This document shows positions 1-6,290 of a stretch of 10,510 nucleotides of DNA, in pieces. Source of the DNA: Deltaproteobacteria bacterium (GTDB lineage Bacteria > Desulfobacterota > Desulfarculia > Adiutricales > Adiutricaceae); the NCBI GenBank assembly GCA_031257955.1, contig JAIRNQ010000163.1:1-10510 (forward strand), written 5' to 3'. Within the stretch, counting starts at the first letter, position 1. Every line of letters begins with the position of its first letter. Position numbers and translations under genes: made by a program. Below the pieces are notes generated by a model. That model had not been told where the DNA came from, made no database searches, and saw only the letters and a program-made list of their open reading frames with translations.

Positions 1-361
1 CAGGACCTCCAACTTTTTCTTCATGCGGCAACCTAAGTGCCCCCGATCGTCCGTCGGGGCGGGTTCTGGGCGAAAAGTCCGGCCTCTGGCCCTACTTGGC
101 GCCCCGGCCAGCCGACGAATGGGGCTGGCCAAAAATTCATTTTCCGGGCCTTGGCCCGGCTGCCAGTCCCGGCCAAAGCTCTTGGCGGACCGGTATATTA
201 TATTGGCGAAGGACTGGCCCGGCGCGGCCGGGAGCGGCGCTTAGCCGGCCCATTGCCTCGGGGCGCCAAGTTTGGGCGTCACGGTGCCGGAACTTGGCCA
301 ACCGCCGTTTCGCAAAATCAAAGGAACATGGGGAGTACGTCTTAGCGGTTATGGCGAAATC

Positions 362-370
362 ATTATACCA
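362..370 (-). promoter_or_regulatory. Candidate extended -10 promoter, minus strand
   Basis: Read on the minus strand, TGG is followed directly by a perfect TATAAT (-10 at 367 to 362, TGn at 370 to 368), the extended -10 arrangement of sigma70-type promoters. No good -35 hexamer lies 16-18 bp upstream, which extended -10 promoters can tolerate. Transcription would run leftward from about 355 and off the window edge; no credible ORF follows within the window. It could drive a gene beyond position 1, drive a small RNA, or be chance in an AT-rich patch. Confidence 0.25.
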
Positions 371-477
371 TATATCGACACCTTGACTATAGCCGAGACA
401 AGGCGCGCCGTCAATGGCCCCCAGGACGCCGCGGTTACCTACCCGCCCACGGGTTTCGGCCTTACGGGCCGAACCTT

Positions 478-529
478 GGTCGGTCCGGTTGGTCGGTCCG
501 GTTGGTCGGTCCCGTTGGCCGGTACGGTT
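478..529. repeat. 13-bp tandem repeat, four copies
   Basis: Four head-to-tail 13-bp units lie at 478-490, 491-503, 504-516 and 517-529. The first two are identical (GGTCGGTCCGGTT). The third has one change (C for G at unit position 10) and the fourth has two (C at unit position 3, A at unit position 8). Homogeneous copies on the left and diverged copies on the right fit slippage expansion. There is no gene on either side, and 13 is not a multiple of three, so a coding role is unlikely. Confidence 0.85.
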
Positions 530-916
530 GGCGCCACCAATTTAACCACTGGCCCTAAGACGTATGTTAATAACGTTAGAACGGATAATCAAGCCCCAAT
601 TCGGACAAAACGCGAAAAAACTTCAATTTTATTTTTGGTCGGTAGGCCCCGGATAACAGGATTGTATGAACCTGGAAGATTTATCCGAGCCGCGAGATGA
701 AATATACTTAGCTATTTATGGAATAATCGGTCATAAAGATGGCAAAGCCCTAGGTTAAATCTTTTTTTGGTTCAGGTTAACGCCCCCTATATTAGAACGA
801 CCTTTCTTAAGACGATTTGAAACATTGGGGAGTTAAATATGCCCTAAATTACCCCCGCCTGGACCAGCCCCGGGCCGGGCCGATCGCCGGCCGCGGCTTA
901 CCCGGCTAGGCGGGCC

Positions 917-964
917 TTAAACACAAAACTGGCTTTTGGTTATTTCGCGAACCAAAAGCCAGTT
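917..964 (-). terminator. Rho-independent terminator, probably of the M16 protease gene
   Basis: A perfect 15-bp inverted repeat (927-941 with 950-964) encloses an 8-nt loop. On the minus strand the stem is followed by a T-rich tract, TTTTGTGTTT, the layout of an intrinsic terminator; on the plus strand no T-run follows. It lies about 180 bp downstream of the minus-strand protease stop codon, with no intervening gene, so it most simply ends that transcript. Confidence 0.75.
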
Positions 965-1146
965 AAGTAAGTCCTGAAGAGCGTCAATATTTTTGCGTTT
1001 ACTTAAATTGTCATAGACCTCGCTAGTTTGTGACGAATATGGGCCGACGCCAGGGCCGGACCCGTTCGGCGGTGAGAGCGGGCGACGCCCCCAAAGTCTA
1101 AGGGGTTTTTGCGGTGCCCGCTAACGGTAAGGCTAAAAGCGGAACA

Positions 1147-3975
1147 TTACTTGGCGGCTTCTTTGGGGGCGGCCTCTTTAGTCGCTGCCCCTTTAGGGGC
1201 GTCCCCTTTCTTGTCGGGGGCGCCAGCCGCCGGGGTCGCGGCCTCGGGGGCGGCGACCGCCTGGTCAGTGCCCCAAGCGGCAAAGGCCTCGGCGGTGGAA
1301 GAATCTTGGCCGACCACCGACAAGACCCCATGTTGGGGGTCAAGGTACTGGCGGGCCACCCGCAGAACGTCTTCCGGGGTCACGGCCTCGATCTTGGCCA
1401 AGTGGCGGTCGGAAAAATCTGGACCCAGGTCATAGAGGACGTTGTATATAAACTCGTCGGCCCGGTTGCTGAGGGTTTGGCGGTTAATGACCTTCTGGCC
1501 GCACAGGTAACGGATGGCGGCCTGGATTGCCTCTTCGGACAAAGGGGCCTCCCGCAAACGGGCGATTATTTCCAGCATGCCCGAGGTGGCCTGCCCGGTC
1601 TTTTGGGGATCGGTGGCGATGTAAAAATTGAAGGAGCCGGTTTGGAGACCCGGGCTGTAAAAGGAAGCCACTGTGTAGGCTAGGCTCCGTTTGTTCCGGA
1701 GTTCGTTGAACAGAAGGCCCCCCATGCCCGAGAGGTAAGAATCCAAAACTTCCATGGCCGCCTGATCGGGGCTGCCCAGGCCCGGGGCCAGAAAGCCTAT
1801 GCCCAGGTGGGTTTGCTGGGCGGTCTCTTGAACGTCCTTAAGCTCGACGGAGGCCTCGATGGGCTTGGGAGGCGGCGGAACGACGACCTTGTCCCCGGGT
1901 TGGGGGGCCGGCTTCCAGTCGGCCAGGAAATTGTCCAGGGCCTCGGCGACCAGCTTGGGATCGACGTCGCCGCCAACGACCACGTACATGTTTTCCGGCC
2001 GGATAAGCCTATCGTGGAAGGCCGCCAACTGCTTGTCGGTCACGTTGGCCACGGTCTCGGTCTCGCCCAAGGGGTTAACGTGGTAGGGGTGGGAACCGAA
2101 GAGGCCGACGCGCAGGCTGGAGAAGGTCCGTTCGGGTAACTGCTCGCGCTGAAGCTTAAGCATGGCCAGCGTTTCGGCCCGATACTCCTCCAGGTTGTTT
2201 TGGGCGAAGGCCGGTTTGGAAGCCAGCTTCACCATGGCTTCCAGGCCGATTTCCCAGTTGGCGGCGATGAAGCTGCCGGATAGACCCATGGAGTTGCGCC
2301 CGGCGATGCCGGAGACCGAGGCCCCCATTCCTTCGACGAACCTGGCAAACTCTTCCGAGCTCATGTCGTTCGGGGCCATGGCCATGACGTGGGCCATGAG
2401 GTTGGAGTAGCCCTCTTGCCCGTCTTGCTCGCCCAAAATGCCGCCCATGAAAGAAATCTTCACCGTGACCAGGGGCAAAGTCGCGTCCCGTAAGACGAAT
2501 AGCTTGGCCGGACTTTTTAGGGGCACGGGTTCGAAACCGGCGGCCGAAGCGGCCTTGGTTTCCGGGAGGACCGGTTTTAAGGTTTTAAGTATGGACTTAA
2601 CCGCCGCCTCGTCGACCTCCGGGGCCGACTCGGGCATCATGATCACGGCGGTCAGATTTTCGGGAACGAAATACCTTTCCACCAGCTTCACCAGATCGGC
2701 CGCCGTCATGCGGCCCCACTGCGGGAGATAGGCGTCCCTCAGGCGGTAGTCGCCGGTTCCAATCTCGAAGGCGGCGACCAGGGAGGCCAAGCTGTTGGAG
2801 CTTTCCTGACTGGCCAGATACGAGGAAGTGGCCAAAGCCCTGGCCCGGCTGAGTTCATCGGCCGCCGGGGGGCGGGAGGCCAATCCGGCCAGCTCCTCAA
2901 CGGTGGCGGTGAGGGCGTCGTTAATCTTTTCCGGCTCGGTCTCGAAACTAACCAAAAACAGTCCGCCAAGTACCATGGAGAAAGAGCTGGTGACTATGTC
3001 GGTGACTAAACCCTTGATGTTTTTTACGTTCTCCACCAGCCTGGCCGAGCGGCCCATGTCCAGAAGGGCCGAGAGAAGATCCAGCTGGGGCGACTCGGGG
3101 GAACCGGTCGGGGGTACCCTGAAGCCGAGCATGACTTTGGGCACCTGGACAATGGGGTTTTTCATGACAATGACCGTCGGTTCCGACTGGGGTTCGGCCT
3201 TGGACGGCTGGCGCCTGGGCGGGAGGGGTTCGCTGGGGTTGGTCAGGGACCCAAAATATTTTTCGATTATCGGCGGGGCCTGGTCCACGTCAAAGCCGCC
3301 GGCTATGATCAACACGGCGTTGTCGGGTCGGTAAAACTTTTCGTGGAAATTAAAGGCCACTTCCCTGGTGGCCGCCCTGACCGTTTCCACGGTGCCCAGA
3401 ACCGGGTGCTCGTAGGGCTGGCCCTTAAATACCTGGGCCATGAACTTGGCCCAAAGCTGGCGCTCGGGACCGTCTTCGCTTCTTTTGATTTCCTCCACCA
3501 CCACCTCTTTCTCCAAAGCGTATTCGTTGGGATCGTAGATGGGGGCGAAGACTATGTCGGCCAGGATATCCAGGCCCAGATCCATGGACCCGACCGGGAG
3601 GGTCAGGAAGTAGACGGTATCGTCGTTACTGGTATAGGCGTTGATCGTGCCGCCGCTGTTTTCGACCTCGGCCGAAACTTCGCCCACTCCCCTTTTTTTC
3701 GTGCCCTTAAAAGCCATGTGCTCCATCAGGTGGGCCAGGCCGTATTCGCTTTCGCCGTTTTCCGAGGCGGAACCGGCTTTAACCATGACCATGGCCGTGA
3801 CGGTGGGGTTGCCGGGTTGGGGGACCAAAATGGCCTTAAGCCCGTTGTCCAGTACGTAACTGAGGTCGATTCCGCCTTGGGCCTTGGGGGCGTCGGCTAG
3901 GCCGGGTACCACGAAGAACATCAAAATCACCAATACTTTGAAAGACGCTCCAATATATTTCATTGGAAGGTTCAT
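1147..3975 (-). CDS. Periplasmic M16 (pitrilysin-family) zinc metalloprotease, two-domain, 942 aa
   Basis: This is an exported zinc peptidase of the M16 family, which degrades peptides inside a clam-like chamber. The N-terminus is a Sec signal peptide (about residues 1-28; hydrophobic core 12-25; cleavage probably near the LADA segment), which puts the enzyme in the periplasm. The inverted zinc motif HxxEH is present as H82-L-M-E85-H86, and the third zinc ligand is probably E162 (or E161) in the VVVEEI segment, about 75 residues on. The first M16 unit spans roughly 35-465. A second unit, about 485-900, lacks HxxEH, as is normal for the inactive half, but keeps R760 and Y767, spaced as the substrate-binding Arg and Tyr of insulin-degrading enzyme. 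Length fits the two-domain class. The last 35 residues are an Ala/Lys/Pro-rich tail. The ATG at 3975 is chosen because GGAG lies 6 nt upstream. The gene is monocistronic. A PqqL-like role cannot be assigned from sequence alone. Confidence 0.93.
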   Translation of the reverse strand: MNLPMKYIGASFKVLVILMFFVVPGLADAPKAQGGIDLSYVLDNGLKAILVPQPGNPTVTAMVMVKAGSASENGESEYGLAHLMEHMAFKGTKKRGVGEVSAEVENSGGTINAYTSNDDTVYFLTLPVGSMDLGLDILADIVFAPIYDPNEYALEKEVVVEEIKRSEDGPERQLWAKFMAQVFKGQPYEHPVLGTVETVRAATREVAFNFHEKFYRPDNAVLIIAGGFDVDQAPPIIEKYFGSLTNPSEPLPPRRQPSKAEPQSEPTVIVMKNPIVQVPKVMLGFRVPPTGSPESPQLDLLSALLDMGRSARLVENVKNIKGLVTDIVTSSFSMVLGGLFLVSFETEPEKINDALTATVEELAGLASRPPAADELSRARALATSSYLASQESSNSLASLVAAFEIGTGDYRLRDAYLPQWGRMTAADLVKLVERYFVPENLTAVIMMPESAPEVDEAAVKSILKTLKPVLPETKAASAAGFEPVPLKSPAKLFVLRDATLPLVTVKISFMGGILGEQDGQEGYSNLMAHVMAMAPNDMSSEEFARFVEGMGASVSGIAGRNSMGLSGSFIAANWEIGLEAMVKLASKPAFAQNNLEEYRAETLAMLKLQREQLPERTFSSLRVGLFGSHPYHVNPLGETETVANVTDKQLAAFHDRLIRPENMYVVVGGDVDPKLVAEALDNFLADWKPAPQPGDKVVVPPPPKPIEASVELKDVQETAQQTHLGIGFLAPGLGSPDQAAMEVLDSYLSGMGGLLFNELRNKRSLAYTVASFYSPGLQTGSFNFYIATDPQKTGQATSGMLEIIARLREAPLSEEAIQAAIRYLCGQKVINRQTLSNRADEFIYNVLYDLGPDFSDRHLAKIEAVTPEDVLRVARQYLDPQHGVLSVVGQDSSTAEAFAAWGTDQAVAAPEAATPAAGAPDKKGDAPKGAATKEAAPKEAAK

Positions 3976-4395
3976 ATATTACTCCATTCCTAATCTTGTA
4001 GCCTAAAGTCAAGACAGTCGGCCAAGAAAGGTGTGACTGGCCTTCCGGGCCCGGCTTCGAGACGTGATTGCCAGGGCTTTATCGGGCCGACTTAGGATAT
4101 TACAATCTTCGGGGACAAAAATAAAGGACTACCAGACCGCCGTCGCCGCCCCGAGCGAGAGAATTCGACGAGTCAAGCGATAAAGTTGGCTTAATTGGGG
4201 TAAAAAAAAGTTCGAGATTCAAAGCCTTTGCCATTGACGGAAAATTTACCCCCCTCCGCTCGAAAGCCAAAGGGACCTTGCCCTTTGGCTTTGGTTGGAA
4301 GAGGAGTTTTTCGTAAAACCAATCTTAACCGGAGGCGGTTCGGGCCGTTCGGGAAGGGGGCGGCCGGGCCGGAAGGCCAAGGGTCTAACCGATTG

Positions 4396-4559
4396 CCTCA
4401 CCGGGTGCCTCGCCCGGGGGCCTAACCCGGGGTTTCACCGAGACCTCGCCCGGGGGTCTAACCCGGTGTTTCACCGGGTGCCTCGCCCGGGGGCCTAACC
4501 CGCGGTTTCACCGGGACCTCGCCCGCGGGCCTCCCCGGGTGTCTCACCCGGGTGTCTGG
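4396..4559. repeat. GC-rich 36/37-bp tandem repeat, four units plus a partial, with junction hairpins
   Basis: Units lie at 4396-4432 (37 bp), 4433-4468 (36), 4469-4505 (37), 4506-4541 (36) and a partial 4542-4559. A decayed partial unit precedes them from about 4381. Lengths alternate 37/36: units one and three share an ACCGGGTGCCTC segment, while units two and four have a shorter form of it ending GACCTC, so the larger period is 73 bp. Unit junctions can fold. ACCCGGTG (4461-4468) pairs perfectly with CACCGGGT (4472-4479) around TTT, and CCCGGGTG (4534-4541) pairs perfectly with CACCCGGG (4545-4552) around TCT. The other two junctions are imperfect. The period is not a multiple of three, and no spacer/repeat alternation of the CRISPR type is seen. 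Confidence 0.85.
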
Positions 4560-4780
4560 ATAATTGTAACGAATTTATGTCCGCAAATCAACGTCTCGGT
4601 CAAAATAACTTATAGCAATACATGGATATATAAGTCTAAATACTAGGAGTTATCATTATAAGTTAGTTTACAAGGGGCAGCCAAAGCATGGTAACACTAC
4701 TGTCTAAAGATATATTTTTAGAGCCATGCGTAGCAATTATTTTTTCTTGGATAACCCCGTTTATTGGTAAATTAAACATC

Positions 4781-4808
4781 TTGACAAATCTAACCATATG
4801 ACTAAAAT
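4781..4808 (+). promoter_or_regulatory. Candidate sigma70-type promoter with no assigned gene
   Basis: A perfect -35 hexamer TTGACA (4781-4786) is followed after 16 bp by TAAAAT (4803-4808), one mismatch from consensus, inside an AT-rich island. The expected start is near 4815. A 6-bp perfect hairpin (GGCGAA at 4825-4830 with TTCGCC at 4834-4839) lies just downstream. The open frame starting at 4823 has no room for a ribosome binding site and a low-complexity translation. The product could be a long leader for the PilZ gene about 600 bp on, or an untranslated RNA. AT-rich DNA yields chance matches, so this is a candidate only. Confidence 0.4.
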
Positions 4809-5288
4809 ATTTAATTGGATTTATGGCGAACTTTTCGCCGCTAGGCCAATCATTCGTTCCGGTCGCCACCGCCTTCCGCCCCAACGGCCAAGGCGGGGCC
4901 AAATCTGGCCTGGCTGGAAGCCTGGGCGGGCGTCAAATTTTGTCCGGCCCCATTACCCCTCCCCCGTTCCGGTCGCCGCCGGCCTCCGGGCGGGCGGCCC
5001 ACTTACGGGAACGGAGGCCCGGGACCCCGATGGGCCGGAATCATGGCTTAATAGCCTTTAGCCTCACTCGCTAGACTTTCCGTGTGATTTTAAGGTAAAA
5101 TACACAAGCGTTTCCATCTGGGAGCATAAGACTGGGAGCGATCGAGGCCTTGGAAATACCCCTCACCGAATCTTGGTCAGGCGGGCCCTTGACACTGGGC
5201 ACCTTTGGCGTCGGTCGGCCCTTGGCGAGCCCATTCATTCGCCGTTTGGCCCCGGGCGGTCGGTTAATCCTTTGTTGGCTCAAAATCA

Positions 5289-5297
5289 TGGTATACT
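5289..5297 (+). promoter_or_regulatory. Candidate extended -10 promoter for the PilZ gene
   Basis: TGG is followed directly by TATACT (-10 at 5292-5297), an extended -10 element, about 127 bp ahead of the PilZ start codon. No clear -35 hexamer is present. The predicted leader of about 120 nt shows no riboswitch signature that I recognise; in particular I do not see the conserved core of the GEMM cyclic-di-GMP riboswitch. It is in the right place and orientation but supported by one element only. Confidence 0.3.
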
Positions 5298-5423
5298 TCA
5301 ATCAAAATAACGTCAGAGCTTCTTCCAACCGAGCCGATGGCGAAAGCGGACGGAACGGCGTCGCGGGAACGGGACAAATCCCATTTCGGCTCTGTTTTAC
5401 GATTATCTGTTTAAGGTGCCCCA

Positions 5424-6164
5424 ATGGCTGAATTTAAAACGTCAACTTGGCCAATCGATCGATTGTTGCGACCGAACACCAGGATCGATCTAATCCTGGA
5501 CATCGATTTGATTAACGACCGCATAGACGTCCGCAACGGAGTCGTCTACGACATTACCGATCATAACGTCATTATCTCCCAAACCGATCCCCTCATGACT
5601 CGCTCCGTGGTTGGGCGGGAAATCCAGGTCACTTTCGTCGGCCGGGAACCGGTCAGCGGCGAAATCCTCCGCTGGGGCTGGACCGGCAAGATCACCAAAA
5701 TCGACGCCTACCAGCTAAACGAAAAGGAAACCGTTCAAGCCATATACCTTACCGCTCCGGCCATAGGCCAGATCAGCGAAACCAACGCCAGGATGGATTA
5801 CCGGCTGAACATCGTCTCCAACGATCACATCAGCATCCAGACCCACCCCTCCTTTGGCCGGGTGGTGCTTTTCGACTTTTCCGCCGGTGGGGTTTTGATT
5901 GGCGTCCCGGCCCCGCCCCAGGCCACCTTGGGCATGAGGCTGTGGTTTACGCTTTTCTTTCCCAACTTCCAGACCGGGGGCGCCCAGACGACCATAAACG
6001 GCGAGGCCGAGGTGGTCCGCATAAGTTACGCTCCCGGCGACCAGATGGCCAAACTGGGCTTGAAGTTCCACGAGCTGGACATGAACGCCACCCGGACCCT
6101 CCAAAAGGCCATCAACTATTACATGCTGGAAGAACAGCGCATCCGCAACCGCACCGAATCCTAA
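5424..6164 (+). CDS. YcgR-like PilZ domain protein (probable cyclic-di-GMP receptor), 246 aa
   Basis: This is a cytoplasmic protein without signal peptide or membrane segments. The C-terminal PilZ domain (about residues 120-235) carries both cyclic-di-GMP-binding motifs: RxxxR as R123-M-D-Y-R127, and D/NxSxxG as D151-F-S-A-G-G156. A typical closing LGLKFHEL strand sits at 211-218. The N-terminal half (about 15-115) is beta-rich and in the position of the YcgR-type N-terminal domain. In the family, binding of cyclic-di-GMP between the two domains couples the second messenger to an output such as flagellar braking or polysaccharide production; no flagellar or biofilm gene is nearby to point to one. 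The ATG at 5424 is supported by AAGGTG 5 nt upstream. The gene stands alone, ends at a strong terminator and faces the binding-protein gene. With all motif residues present, ligand binding is likely; the output is unknown. Confidence 0.88.
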   Translation: MAEFKTSTWPIDRLLRPNTRIDLILDIDLINDRIDVRNGVVYDITDHNVIISQTDPLMTRSVVGREIQVTFVGREPVSGEILRWGWTGKITKIDAYQLNEKETVQAIYLTAPAIGQISETNARMDYRLNIVSNDHISIQTHPSFGRVVLFDFSAGGVLIGVPAPPQATLGMRLWFTLFFPNFQTGGAQTTINGEAEVVRISYAPGDQMAKLGLKFHELDMNATRTLQKAINYYMLEEQRIRNRTES

Positions 6165-6172
6165 AAACCATT

Positions 6173-6226
6173 TGGCCCTTAATTCAACCGGTCGGCGAAT
6201 TAAGGGCCATTTTTTTACCTTTTTTT
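6173..6226 (+). terminator. Rho-independent terminator of the PilZ gene
   Basis: A perfect 13-bp stem (6173-6185 with 6197-6209) with an 11-nt loop begins 8 bp after the stop codon and is followed immediately by seven Ts (6210-6216) and another T-run (6220-6226). On the minus strand the same stem is followed by AAATGG and then TTTTT, so it may also stop readthrough from the convergent binding-protein gene, less efficiently. Confidence 0.93.
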
Positions 6227-6249
6227 GGGCTTGGCCACTGGCCTCCCAA

Positions 6250-6271
6250 CCCGGGCTGAAGTTAGCCCGGG
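6250..6271 (-). other. GC-rich hairpin just after the binding-protein stop codon
   Basis: CCCGGGCT (6250-6257) and AGCCCGGG (6264-6271) form a perfect 8-bp stem with a 6-nt loop, 19 bp beyond the minus-strand stop. No T-run follows on the minus strand, so it is not a complete intrinsic terminator by itself. It may protect the transcript 3' end, with termination at the 6173-6209 hairpin or through Rho. Confidence 0.5.
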
Positions 6272-6290
6272 CGCCGTCCGGCCGGCGGGA

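Larger units (their letters stand above)
1..1146. other. Non-coding region, GC-rich palindromes and AT patches
   Basis: I find no convincing gene in this stretch. Open frames exist (for example 272-700, plus), but their translations are rich in Gly, Pro, Arg and Thr, run straight through the tandem repeat at 478-529 and show no recognisable domain. The left part is very GC-rich with perfect short hairpins: 106-113 with 123-130 (8 bp) and 144-150 with 153-159 (7 bp). The stretch from about 540 to 850 is much more AT-rich. The right end carries a minus-strand terminator (917-964) that serves the protease gene. A gene lying left of the window could extend regulatory sequence into it. Confidence 0.6.
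3976..5423. other. Non-coding region of about 1.4 kb with repeats and an AT-rich island
   Basis: No convincing gene lies between the protease and the PilZ gene. The stretch starts with moderately AT-rich DNA in front of the protease (about 3976-4260). It passes into a very GC-rich block with a 36/37-bp tandem repeat (4396-4559), switches abruptly to an AT-rich island (about 4560-4825), and becomes GC-rich again to about 5060. A plus-strand promoter-like sequence sits at 4781-4808 and a second candidate at 5289-5297. A small imperfect hairpin lies at 5082-5105 (GTGT and ATTTT pairing with AAAAT and ACAC around a bulged G). The open frames here have low-complexity, Pro/Gly/Arg-rich translations or lack ribosome binding sites. 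Confidence 0.6.

Noticed and set aside
272..700. 142-codon open frame on the plus strand
   Set aside because: The translation is Gly/Pro/Thr/Arg-rich without a domain and passes through the 13-bp tandem repeat; there is no ribosome binding site. GC-rich DNA readily gives such frames.
2527..2537. tRNA-like GGTTCGAAACC segment
   Set aside because: It lies inside the protease coding sequence, and no acceptor or anticodon arms fit around it.
4007..4012. TTGACT on the minus strand as -35 of the protease gene
   Set aside because: The sequence 16-18 bp downstream does not resemble a -10 hexamer, and the start would fall on the ribosome binding site.
4663..4902. 79-codon minus-strand frame whose C-terminal 44 residues look more protein-like and AT-rich
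   Set aside because: No ribosome binding site at either possible ATG (4902 or 4797), no family recognised, and it crosses from AT-rich into GC-rich DNA. It could be a gene remnant but cannot be supported.
4823..5074. 83-codon plus-strand frame just after the 4781-4808 promoter
   Set aside because: The translation is Gly/Pro/Arg/Ser-rich and has no domain, and the start would be only about 8 nt from the predicted transcript start without a ribosome binding site.
5304..5423. Cyclic-di-GMP riboswitch in front of the PilZ gene
   Set aside because: The functional link made it attractive, but I could not find the conserved GEMM core in the leader.
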